A model generated the notes under the pieces. The model ran no database searches. It was not told where the DNA came from and was given only the letters and a program-made list of their open reading frames with translations. Of a DNA stretch of 8,932 nt, positions 1 to 6,525 are shown in pieces. The position numbers were made by a program, and so were the translations under genes. Numbering within the stretch: position 1 is the first letter of the stretch; each line of letters opens with the position of its first letter. Origin of the DNA: an uncultured Bacteroidota bacterium (GTDB taxonomy: Bacteria; Bacteroidota; Bacteroidia; Chitinophagales; Chitinophagaceae); contig CAIJZG010000074.1 in the NCBI GenBank assembly GCA_903825065.1, positions 1-8,932 of the forward strand. Direction: 5' to 3'.

Positions 1-878
1 ATGAAGGATTATTTTATATTGCTTCTGGTGTAGAAAGTATGACCAGGGCGCCTTTTGTTACAGCAAAATCTGCTTCAGCGTGGAACAGAAAAGTAGAAAC
101 CTTTGATACCACGATGGGCTGGCGTTTTGTAAATAAGGCATTGGCAGAGCAATATCATCCTTATTCAATGGGTGAAACCGCAGAAAATGTAGCTAAACAA
201 TGGAAAATAAGCAGAGAGGCACAGGATGCCTTCGCATTATCTTCTCAGGAAAAATATTTTGCAGCGAAAGATGCTAATAAATGGGATGATGAATTGGCGG
301 CCGTTGAATTGATGACAGAAGACAGATTGATTACTTGGTTCAATGAGGATGAACATCCCCGACAAACATCTTTAGAAAAGTTGGCGCAATTAAAACCTGC
401 ATTTAGTAGTGATGGCACAGTAACTGCTGGAAATGCATCGGGAATAAATGACGGTTCTGCGGCTATGTTATTAGCTAGTGAAGAAGCAGTGAAGCTGTTT
501 AATTTACAACCCATGGCAAGAATAGTAAGTATGGGTGTTGCCGGTGTAGATCCTGCGATAATGGGGATGGGCCCGGTGTTGGCAACAGAAAAAGCTTTAC
601 TTCGAGCTAATCTGAAAATCCAAGATCTTGATTTGATAGAATTGAATGAAGCATTTGCCTCACAAAGCCTGGCTTGTATCGAAGAATTGGAATTAGATCC
701 AGGAAAAGTGAATGTTAATGGCGGTGCGATTGCGCTTGGTCACCCTTTAGGTTGTAGCGGTGTTAGAATCTCTACCACTTTATTGCACGAAATGTATCGT
801 ACAAAATCTCGGTATGGTTTAGCAACCATGTGTGTAGGAGTGGGGCAGGGAGCAGCTGTCATTTATGAAGGGCTTTAA
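1..878 (+). CDS. pcaF: 3-oxoadipyl-CoA/acetyl-CoA C-acyltransferase (thiolase), 5'-partial
   Basis: Degradative thiolase that cleaves a 3-oxoacyl-CoA with CoA. Close resemblance to PcaF/PaaJ suggests 3-oxoadipyl-CoA to succinyl-CoA plus acetyl-CoA, the last step of phenylacetate/protocatechuate breakdown. The frame is open from nt 3 to the left edge, and the residues before ATG 39 (IASGVES, then MTRAPF) are conserved thiolase sequence, so 39 is an internal Met and the gene starts off-window. About 291 of the usual ~390-400 residues are present. The N-terminal domain with the nucleophilic Cys is missing. Visible are DTTMGWRFVN and ETAENVA (PcaF/PaaJ-like), DEHPR, TAGNASGINDG, NEAF (codon at 645), the catalytic His in GGAIALGHPLG (CAC 741-743) and the second catalytic Cys in MCVGVGQG (TGT 831-833). 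CxGVGQG is more typical of PcaF/PaaJ than of FadA or PhaA. The family is certain; the exact substrate is inferred, and no other aromatic-degradation gene is in view. Confidence 0.93.
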   Translation, partial: EGLFYIASGVESMTRAPFVTAKSASAWNRKVETFDTTMGWRFVNKALAEQYHPYSMGETAENVAKQWKISREAQDAFALSSQEKYFAAKDANKWDDELAAVELMTEDRLITWFNEDEHPRQTSLEKLAQLKPAFSSDGTVTAGNASGINDGSAAMLLASEEAVKLFNLQPMARIVSMGVAGVDPAIMGMGPVLATEKALLRANLKIQDLDLIELNEAFASQSLACIEELELDPGKVNVNGGAIALGHPLGCSGVRISTTLLHEMYRTKSRYGLATMCVGVGQGAAVIYEGL

Positions 879-959
879 ATTTTTATTAATGGTATAATAA
901 CTTAGGAAATAAATATTATTTTCATTTCCTTAAACAAAACACCATAAAAGAATCACCAT

Positions 960-1349
960 ATGAAAAAAATCACCTACTTATTTATTGCTTTTTTAGCAAT
1001 TGGGTTTTCTGCAAAAGCACAAGACAGCTTAGCACAGTATATAGGAAAATTTAATTTTCCAGAAGGTAGCATTGTTTCTTATGTAACAGTAACTGCTGAA
1101 GCTGGAAAATTGAGTTTTAGTTCGGATAAAGGATCTGGAACTATTGAAAGAGTTTCTGCAGATTCTTTTGCAATACCAGAATATCAGGGTACAGGCAAAT
1201 ACACGCGTAATGCTGATAACAAAGTCAATGGAGTGATCATTGATGTAATGGGTTATCATATTGAAGGGGTAAAGGAAACACCTCCAGTTGCTTTGATCGA
1301 TCGTCAATTATTTTTAAAAAGCGAAAGAAAGCAATTCGCTATTAGATAA
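960..1349 (+). CDS. Small secreted protein, DUF3471-like domain
   Basis: A 129-residue exported protein of unknown function. Residues 1-20 form a signal peptide: MKK, a hydrophobic stretch at 5-17, and AKA before Gln21, a typical signal peptidase I site in this phylum. The rest (about 25-120) is one small beta-rich domain. YIGKFNFPEG (27-36), YQGTGKYTRNADNK (75-88) and GVIIDVMG (91-98) resemble the DUF3471-type domain often found at the C-terminus of beta-lactamase-like serine hydrolases, here standing alone. No catalytic residues are evident. The start is the only Met before the signal peptide and has no Shine-Dalgarno. It lies 81 nt after the thiolase stop, so shared transcription is possible but not shown. 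Its last 36 nt overlap the 3' end of hisS on the opposite strand. The domain assignment comes from remembered family patterns and is moderately sure. Confidence 0.85.
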   Translation: MKKITYLFIAFLAIGFSAKAQDSLAQYIGKFNFPEGSIVSYVTVTAEAGKLSFSSDKGSGTIERVSADSFAIPEYQGTGKYTRNADNKVNGVIIDVMGYHIEGVKETPPVALIDRQLFLKSERKQFAIR

Positions 1350-2681
1350 GTTTTGCTGTTCGCCAGTCATTAGATTTTTAATCACCACAGAATTCTCCAA
1401 CAATTCCTTACTGCCAATTATTACGGCGTAAGGAATTTGTTTTTTATCTGCATACTTGAATTGCTTATCAAACTTGCTGTTCTCGTGATATAATTCAGCC
1501 GAAATACCCTTGCTGCGAAGGGTTTGGACCAGTGTGTAAGCAGCCCTGCACTCGGCATCACCTAAATTAAAAAATAAAACTTTGGTGCCTGTTTGTACTT
1601 CAGCGGGGAAAAGTTGGAGTTCTTCCATCACATCATAAATTCTGTCCACACCAAAAGAAATGCCAACACCTGGAATATTGGGAACGTCAAATGTTCCGGT
1701 AAGATCATCGTATCGTCCACCTCCTCCAATGCTACCCATCTGAGCATTATTTGCTTTTACTTCAAATATGATTCCAGTATAATAATTAAGTCCTCTTGCT
1801 AAAGTAAAATCGGCTTGTAAATGCTTACTAACAAAATTGTGTTGATGATAACTTAAAACCCATTGCAATTCTGTTATTCCTTTAATGCCAGTTTCGTTTT
1901 CGCCAATTAATTTTTTAAGTGCAATAATTTTTTCCTCATTTGAACCATCGATCTGCAAATAAGTTTCGATAGTATTAATTTGATTTTCATTCAAACCTCT
2001 TCCACTCAATTCTTCCTTAACTTTCTCTAAGCCGATCTTATCCAATTTATCAATTGCAACCGTGATGTCTACCATTTTATCTGCACCACCACATATTTCA
2101 GCCAATGCTGCTAAAATTTTTCGGTTATTCATTTTAATGGTTACATCCACGCCTAATTGATTAAACACTTCTGCATATAAATTGGCTAATTCCACTTCAT
2201 TTAATAAAGAATAACTCCCTACCACATCTGCATCACACTGATAGAACTCTCTGTAGCGTCCTTTTTGAGGACGATCGGCTCTCCATACAGGTTGAATCTG
2301 GTACCGTTTAAAAGGCATGGTGAGTTGTGCATGATTCATGGCAACATATCTGGCAAATGGTATAGTTAAATCGTACCGTAGTGCTCGTTCTGTTAAACCC
2401 TTCGTGTTTTTTCCTGCAAGTATTTTATCGAATTCGAGTTTTGACTGATCGAGTTTCGCTGGATTATCGAGTCCGTTATTCAGTATTTTAAAAATCAGTT
2501 TATCTCCTTCTTCTCCATACTTTCCCATCAAAGTATCGAGATTTTCCATGGCTGGTGTTTCCAATGGTTGAAAACCATAGCTCTCCATCACAGAACGAAT
2601 CGTTTGAAAAATATAATTTCTTTTTCTAACAACACTTGCGCTAAAATCTCTGGTGCCCTGTGGTAAACTAGGTTTGCTCAT
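1314..2681 (-). CDS. hisS: Histidyl-tRNA synthetase
   Basis: Cytoplasmic class II aminoacyl-tRNA synthetase that charges tRNA-His using ATP. At 455 residues it is full length for the family. The order is: N-terminal PQGTRDF (7-13), motif 1 region ending near ETPAME (41-46), LRYDLTIPFARYVA (101-114), motif 2 with RYQIQPVWRADRP and GRYREFYQCDADVVG (126-155), an insertion domain (about 180-280), the histidine-binding motif ARGLNYYTG (295-303), GGGGRYDDL (319-327), motif 3 GVGISFGVDR (338-347), and an anticodon-binding domain (about 365-455). RGLNYYTG has Asn where many bacteria have Asp. The REFYQCD form of motif 2 is closer to eukaryotic cytosolic HisRS than to the E. coli type. The gene stands alone on the minus strand, convergent with the small secreted gene and divergent from the 2956 operon. 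The start is the first ATG of the conserved N-terminus, about 14 nt after the predicted transcription start. Confidence 0.98.
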   Translation of the reverse strand: MSKPSLPQGTRDFSASVVRKRNYIFQTIRSVMESYGFQPLETPAMENLDTLMGKYGEEGDKLIFKILNNGLDNPAKLDQSKLEFDKILAGKNTKGLTERALRYDLTIPFARYVAMNHAQLTMPFKRYQIQPVWRADRPQKGRYREFYQCDADVVGSYSLLNEVELANLYAEVFNQLGVDVTIKMNNRKILAALAEICGGADKMVDITVAIDKLDKIGLEKVKEELSGRGLNENQINTIETYLQIDGSNEEKIIALKKLIGENETGIKGITELQWVLSYHQHNFVSKHLQADFTLARGLNYYTGIIFEVKANNAQMGSIGGGGRYDDLTGTFDVPNIPGVGISFGVDRIYDVMEELQLFPAEVQTGTKVLFFNLGDAECRAAYTLVQTLRSKGISAELYHENSKFDKQFKYADKKQIPYAVIIGSKELLENSVVIKNLMTGEQQNLSNSELLSFAF

Positions 2682-2700
2682 ATACTAATTCTAATCGCGG

Positions 2701-2708
2701 CAAATATA
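2701..2708 (-). promoter_or_regulatory. Candidate hisS promoter (-7 box TATATTTG)
   Basis: On the minus strand 2708-2701 reads TATATTTG, an exact match to the Bacteroidota -7 consensus TAnnTTTG. It lies 19 nt before the hisS ATG, which would give a leader of roughly 14 nt. No clear TTG -33 element is found at the usual distance, so the call rests on the -7 box and its position. Confidence 0.45.
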
Positions 2709-2743
2709 AGTAAACTGAAAGGTTTAGCTACTCTCCCTCTACA

Positions 2744-2798
2744 TTTCACTGTTTCTTCACTCCTCACTTTTTACTTCTTATTCTTCATTTATTTTACT
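2744..2798. repeat. Degenerate heptanucleotide array, YYTYAYT
   Basis: Five adjoining 7-mers cover 2755-2789: CTTCACT, CCTCACT, TTTTACT, TCTTATT, CTTCATT. Further copies sit at 2744-2750 (TTTCACT, then a 4-nt spacer) and 2792-2798 (TTTTACT, after 2 nt). The plus strand is almost purely pyrimidine except for one A per unit; the minus strand reads like AGTGAGG/AGTGAAG. The array lies 36-90 nt upstream of the predicted hisS -7 box and just before the candidate rightward promoter. The repeat is read directly from the sequence; any function is unknown. Confidence 0.6.
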
Positions 2799-2818
2799 AA
2801 CGAATATTAGTTTATTTA

Positions 2819-2849
2819 TTGTTTTTTAGTTATGGAATTAATAAATTTT
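2819..2849 (+). promoter_or_regulatory. Weak candidate promoter for the 2956-5924 operon
   Basis: TTG at 2819-2821 is followed by 20 nt and then TAAATTTT at 2842-2849, a 7-of-8 match to TAnnTTTG (the last G is T). The spacing fits the Bacteroidota arrangement TTG-N17-23-TAnnTTTG. It would give a leader of about 100 nt before the small membrane protein gene. The region is very AT-rich, so a chance match is quite possible. Confidence 0.3.
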
Positions 2850-2955
2850 CGAATCTTAGTATAAAACAAGGTTTTTGTTTTGAATTGCAGGCCTTTTTTA
2901 GGTTACCCAATGCAATTATTGACTAAATTGCTCACCCTGTTCAATTAGATGATAC

Positions 2956-3189
2956 ATGCAAGAGAGTTTTAGAGATAGACAGAAGAATGGTTATACATTA
3001 ATGAAGATGACATATGACCTTGCAATGGCCTTGTTAATCTTAGGGATGGCTTTTGTAATGTTTTTTGCCGAAAGGTTAAAAATTGAGCAAATCATGAGGT
3101 TGGACGACACAGGTAGATACCTATTTGGGGGCGTTTGCATTTTGTATGGTGGGTTTAGATTGTATAGGGGTATAAAGAGAGATTATTAG
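2956..3189 (+). CDS. Small two-helix membrane protein of unknown function
   Basis: A 77-residue protein with two predicted transmembrane helices: residues 20-38 (hydrophobic, from Tyr20 to the FFAER boundary) and 55-69 (YLFGGVCILYGGFRL). A charged linker (AERLKIEQIMRLDDTGR) joins them, and both termini are basic or polar. No catalytic motif is seen. The stop is 2 nt before the next start, so it is probably co-transcribed and translationally coupled with the PstS-like lipoprotein gene. From memory, short membrane proteins ending in a YGxFRxYR-like sequence occur in this position in related genomes, but I cannot name a family. ATG 2956 gives the longest product; Met16 (3001) and Met18 (3007) are possible alternative starts that keep both helices. 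No Shine-Dalgarno helps choose between them. Confidence 0.75.
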   Translation: MQESFRDRQKNGYTLMKMTYDLAMALLILGMAFVMFFAERLKIEQIMRLDDTGRYLFGGVCILYGGFRLYRGIKRDY

Positions 3190-3191
3190 AG

Positions 3192-4118
3192 ATGAAGGAA
3201 AGGATAAAACATAGTTTTTTGATTTTAGCTGTTTTGCTTTTCTTTGCGGCCTGTAAGGGTAAGGTAGGGGCAATAGACGATCGGGATACACCTAATAAAG
3301 GAACCATCCGAATAAGTGTTGACGAAAGTTTTAAGCCTGTAATGGAAGAACAGATAAAAGTATTTCATTCTTCCTTTCCAGAGACCAAAATAATCGCGAG
3401 TTATAAGCCCGAAGTAGAGTGTTTAAAAGACTTACAGAACGATAGCACTAGAATGATATTAATTGCTAGGGGGCTATCGAAAAAAGAATCTTCGATCTTT
3501 GAATCAAGTTTGGGTTACCGTCCGCAATTTGCTGTTCTTGCATATGATGCAGTGGCAGTGATTGTAAATCATGCATCAGCGGATAGTGTTTTTACGATCA
3601 ATGATTTGAAAAACATTCTAAGCGGCAAAAGCAAAAAAATGGCTGTGATGGACGGGAAAAATGCTACAAGTACTGTTCGTTTTTTGAAAGATTCAGTTTT
3701 AAAAGGCGCAGATTTTGGCGCTAACGTTGTTGCTTCTAAAAATAGTGATGATGTAATTGATATCGTTTCTAAAAATGAAAATGTAGTTGGATTTGTGGGA
3801 TTAAGTTGGGTGGGTGATAGTTATGACCCGAAACAGATAGAGAACTTGAAAAAAATTCGATTGGCATTGATAGAATGCGTACGGTGTGTAGAAAAGGGAT
3901 TGTTCGCAAAGCCTTCACAGGCAACAATTTCATATGCACAGTATCCATTACCAAGACCATTGTATTATATTTTGAAAGAAAATTCAGCAGGATTAGGAAC
4001 GGGTTTCATGAATTTCATGAGCCTCGAAAGAGGGCAATTGATTTTTAAAAGAGCACTCCTTGTTCCAGCAAAAATGAATTTCAAAATAAGATCAGGGAAA
4101 ATTAAAGAGTCAGATTAA
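3192..4118 (+). CDS. PstS-like substrate-binding lipoprotein
   Basis: A 308-residue periplasmic binding-protein-like lipoprotein. Residues 1-20 are a lipoprotein signal (hydrophobic core SFLILAVLLFFAA) with Cys21 as the lipidation site. The mature part matches the Bacteroidota group usually annotated as a PstS-family phosphate-binding protein: TIRISVDESFKP (38-49), YKPE (71-74), DSTR (84-87), YDAVAVIVN (118-126), DLKNILSGK (138-146), VVGFVGLSWVGDS (198-210), YPLPRPLYYIL (251-261), GLGTGFMNFMSLERGQ (267-282), LVPA (290-293). The phosphate-binding loops of classic PstS (GSSTV-like near the N-terminus, SGT-like in the second lobe) are not visible; DES and NATSTVRF stand there, so phosphate as ligand is doubtful. 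Cys229-Val-Arg-Cys232 could form a disulfide. No ABC permease or ATPase gene is nearby. It lies between a membrane protein and a TPR protein gene. Confidence 0.88.
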   Translation: MKERIKHSFLILAVLLFFAACKGKVGAIDDRDTPNKGTIRISVDESFKPVMEEQIKVFHSSFPETKIIASYKPEVECLKDLQNDSTRMILIARGLSKKESSIFESSLGYRPQFAVLAYDAVAVIVNHASADSVFTINDLKNILSGKSKKMAVMDGKNATSTVRFLKDSVLKGADFGANVVASKNSDDVIDIVSKNENVVGFVGLSWVGDSYDPKQIENLKKIRLALIECVRCVEKGLFAKPSQATISYAQYPLPRPLYYILKENSAGLGTGFMNFMSLERGQLIFKRALLVPAKMNFKIRSGKIKESD

Positions 4119-4142
4119 AGCAACAATTATAAATTTCGACCA

Positions 4143-5924
4143 ATGAAGAAGATCGTATCGATGATGTTAACAGCACTGTTTTTAATTCAGTGTGCGATGG
4201 CACAATCCGTTCAGGAGGGTGTTAAATTGTTACAGTACGTGTATAAAAACAATAGTGCTAAGGCGGTGTTACAAAAAGCCTATGATGCGAATCCCAAAGA
4301 TCCGCAGGCAATTTATTGGTTGGGGATTGCCTATGTAGCAAAAAACAGAGAAGCGTTGTCTAAAGAAGGAGTTGCATCTGCTAGAGCCCTTTATCAGAAA
4401 GCATTACAAGATGGAGTGAACGACCCTTTAATTTGGGTAGGTCAGGGAACCTTGGATATTTTGGACGGAAATAATGTAAATGCTGCTAAACAAAAGTTTG
4501 AGCAGGCTATAACTACAACAACAGAAACTAAAGGCAAAAACAAAGGAAAACCTAGTGCTACCATTTTGAATGCAATCGGGTATGCTAATTCTTTGGGTAG
4601 TTCTACTACAGGAGACCCTGCCTATGGTGTTGAAAAATTAAAGCAAGCATCTACTATCGACCTGAACAATCCTGATATTTATATTAATATGGGTGTTTGT
4701 TATTTGAAAATGGGCGGAGAAAATGGTGGAGAAGCTGTAAAAGCTTTCCAGGAAGCCAATCTTCGTGACACTAAAAGTGGCAGAGCTCTTTGGCGCACAG
4801 GTAAAATTTATCAAAGTCAGAATAATAAAGAGTCTTTAGAATTATTCTTCAATGGTGCCATTCAGGCAGAGCCTGCTTTTCCTGCACCTTATTTAGAATT
4901 ATTTAATTATTATGCTAATAGAGATGTTGTTAAAGCAAAAGGGTATTTAGATGACTTTTTGAAATATGCTGATAAAGATCCTTTGAACGACTTCTTTTAT
5001 GCAGAGTATTTATTCCGTGCAGGTAAATATGCTGAGTCTTTAGCTAAAGCAAAAGAAATTGAAGCTTCAGCTGGTGGCGTAGCCGCAGTTCCTCGTTTAA
5101 GTTTGCTGTATGCCTACAACTATGATCGTTTAGGCGATTCACTATCAGCAAAAGATAATGTTCTAAAGTTCTTTAATGCAAAATTGGATATTCAATCAAC
5201 AGATTATGATTTGGCTGTAAAATTACTATCTAAGTTTCCAGGTAATGAAGCACAAGCTGTTGGTTACTTAGAACAAGCTATTGCTAACGATACTTCTCGG
5301 GTTAATAAATTAAACTATATGAATCAGGCAGCTGATATTTATAGTAAAGCCAAAATGTACAAAGACCAATTGGTTTGGATGAGAAAAGTGGTTGACGCTA
5401 AAGGAGCAATGGGCGAAGGTGACTACTATCGACTTACTAGTGCAGCTGTAAATGCAAAGGATATTCCTCAAGCGATTGAATTGGCTAAAAAATATATGAC
5501 TGCTTATCCTGATAAGCCTCAGCCTTATAGTTTTTACAAAAAAGCAGCAATAGCTTCAGACCCCGATACTACAAGCGGTAAAGGAGTAGAGTATTTGCAA
5601 TATCTTGATTCGGTTTATACAGTAGTTAATAAAGAAAAATTTAAGAAAGATATTTTCTTAAATGAATATTACAGTATTCTTTACTATATCAGTAAAACTA
5701 ATAGCTTAAAGAAAAGTCCTGATTTTAAAGTTAAGAGTGATGGTACAAGAACTCCTGCAGTTGATCAGTTTTTAGATTTATGCCAAAAAGGATTATTAGT
5801 GACTGATAGCATGTTACAAAAATATCCAGATGCCACAGATGATAATAACAAGTTTGCGGTGGGGGTAAAAGCAGAACTTCAGAAAAATATAGATTATTAT
5901 ACCAAACCTCAGGCTAAGAAATAA
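4143..5924 (+). CDS. Exported tetratricopeptide-repeat protein
   Basis: A 593-residue exported TPR protein, presumably a periplasmic protein-binding scaffold. Residues 1-20 are a signal peptide (KK, hydrophobic 5-16, AMA before Gln21). Cys17 follows LIQ, which is a poor lipobox, so signal peptidase I is more likely. TPR-like helical pairs run through most of the protein: PKDPQAIYWLGIAYVAK (51-67), DPLIWVGQGTLDILDG (94-109), NPDIYINMGVCYLKMG (176-191), SGRALWRTGKIYQSQ (212-226), PAPYLELFNYYANR (247-260), NDFFYAEYLFRAGKY (282-296), and the AIELAKKYMTAYPDKPQPY region (444-462). Residues 128-137 (ETKGKNKGKP) make a lysine-rich loop. The C-terminal ~100 residues are helical without clear repeats. 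It begins 24 nt after the PstS-like gene and is probably the last gene of that operon, since a terminator follows 49 nt after its stop. Function is unknown; the context suggests it works with the lipoprotein. Confidence 0.9.
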   Translation: MKKIVSMMLTALFLIQCAMAQSVQEGVKLLQYVYKNNSAKAVLQKAYDANPKDPQAIYWLGIAYVAKNREALSKEGVASARALYQKALQDGVNDPLIWVGQGTLDILDGNNVNAAKQKFEQAITTTTETKGKNKGKPSATILNAIGYANSLGSSTTGDPAYGVEKLKQASTIDLNNPDIYINMGVCYLKMGGENGGEAVKAFQEANLRDTKSGRALWRTGKIYQSQNNKESLELFFNGAIQAEPAFPAPYLELFNYYANRDVVKAKGYLDDFLKYADKDPLNDFFYAEYLFRAGKYAESLAKAKEIEASAGGVAAVPRLSLLYAYNYDRLGDSLSAKDNVLKFFNAKLDIQSTDYDLAVKLLSKFPGNEAQAVGYLEQAIANDTSRVNKLNYMNQAADIYSKAKMYKDQLVWMRKVVDAKGAMGEGDYYRLTSAAVNAKDIPQAIELAKKYMTAYPDKPQPYSFYKKAAIASDPDTTSGKGVEYLQYLDSVYTVVNKEKFKKDIFLNEYYSILYYISKTNSLKKSPDFKVKSDGTRTPAVDQFLDLCQKGLLVTDSMLQKYPDATDDNNKFAVGVKAELQKNIDYYTKPQAKK

Positions 5925-5973
5925 TGAGAATCGACTTAAATAACATTATTTATGTCTTATTTCTTAAGAATTG

Positions 5974-6011
5974 AAAAGAAAAGCTCTCCTATTTTGGGGA
6001 GTTTTTCTTTT
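5974..6011 (+). terminator. Hairpin terminator after the TPR gene
   Basis: Arms 5974-5989 (AAAAGAAAAGCTCTCC) and 5996-6011 (GGGGAGTTTTTCTTTT) pair over 16 bp with two G-U wobbles and a 6-nt loop, TATTTT. The GC-rich upper stem followed by a U-rich 3' arm is typical of an intrinsic terminator. The A-rich 5' arm gives a U-rich tail on the minus strand too, so it could act in both directions. It separates the TPR operon from the nuo operon. Confidence 0.85.
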
Positions 6012-6027
6012 ATATCTCATACAGGCT

Positions 6028-6035
6028 TATTTTTG
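6028..6035 (+). promoter_or_regulatory. Candidate nuo operon promoter (-7 box TATTTTTG)
   Basis: TATTTTTG at 6028-6035 is an exact match to the Bacteroidota -7 consensus TAnnTTTG. It lies 20 nt before the nuoA start, implying a leader of about 14 nt, similar to the hisS arrangement. No TTG -33 element is found 17-23 nt upstream, where the terminator's T-rich arm lies. Confidence 0.45.
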
Positions 6036-6055
6036 CAGCACTTTAAACGCTTCTC

Positions 6056-6457
6056 ATGAATTGGATTTCACTTTTATTGGATGTTAACGAATCAAATTCT
6101 GCAGCAAATTACCTTCCCATTGGGATCCAATTGATCTTTGCAGTGGGATTTGTGGCTGCAATGATTGGACTTTCCGCTTGGGTGGGTCCGAAAAGAAAAA
6201 CAGACGATAAGCTCGAAAACTTTACCAGTGGTATCGAATCACACGGAAATGCACGTCAGCCAATGGCTATCAAGTATTTTCTGGTGGCGATACTCTTTGT
6301 ATTATTCGATGTGGAAGTCATTTTTTTCTATCCCTATGCTGTTAATTTCAGGGAATTAGGTTGGTCTGGGTTTAGTGCTTTGCTCATGTTTGTAGGGTTC
6401 TTCTTAGTAGGATTTATTTATATCCTAAAGAAAGGAGCTCTAAAATGGGAAGATTAA
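6056..6457 (+). CDS. nuoA: NADH-quinone oxidoreductase subunit A
   Basis: Membrane subunit of respiratory complex I, near the junction of the quinone site and the proton-pumping arm. At 133 residues it has the family's usual size, with three transmembrane helices (about 20-42, 72-94 and 103-124). The cytoplasmic loop carries the family signature KTDDKLENFTSGIESHGNAR (48-67), and the second helix carries FDVEVIFFYP (84-93) with the conserved acidic residues Asp85 and Glu87. Many homologues have Cys in the loop after SG; here it is Ile. The start at 6056 follows the -7 box by 20 nt and has no Shine-Dalgarno. It is the first gene of the nuo operon, and an unusually long 103-nt gap separates it from nuoB. 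Confidence 0.97.
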   Translation: MNWISLLLDVNESNSAANYLPIGIQLIFAVGFVAAMIGLSAWVGPKRKTDDKLENFTSGIESHGNARQPMAIKYFLVAILFVLFDVEVIFFYPYAVNFRELGWSGFSALLMFVGFFLVGFIYILKKGALKWED

Positions 6458-6525
6458 GTTTTACTTTAATTAGGATGGCTTCGAAATGAACTTAACTGAG
6501 TTTTAGAGGTTATTAAACTAATGTT

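Noticed and set aside
39..41. ATG 39 as the thiolase start
   Set aside because: The frame is open upstream to the window edge and the upstream residues (IASGVES) are conserved thiolase sequence, so this is an internal Met.
892..897. TATAAT at the thiolase-DUF3471 gap as a -10 box
   Set aside because: No matching -35 element and the wrong type for Bacteroidota; expected by chance in AT-rich sequence.
904..930. AGGAAAT/ATTTCCT hairpin after the thiolase as a terminator
   Set aside because: Only 7 AT-rich base pairs, a 13-nt loop and no U-tract afterwards; too weak to call.
1593..1802. Open frame on the plus strand inside hisS
   Set aside because: Lies wholly within a strongly supported hisS gene on the other strand and has no recognisable protein features.
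2919..2947. TTGACT as a sigma-70-type -35 box before gene 2956
   Set aside because: No TATAAT-like box 16-18 nt downstream.
4191..4193. Cys17 of the TPR protein as a lipoprotein site
   Set aside because: LIQC has Gln before Cys, which fits the lipobox poorly, and AMA-Q just after gives a good signal peptidase I site.
5961..5970. Perfect palindrome TTCTTAAGAA as an operator
   Set aside because: Short, AT-rich and downstream of a coding region; no supporting second copy was seen.
6165..6359. 64-codon frame inside nuoA
   Set aside because: Out-of-frame reading of the conserved nuoA sequence.
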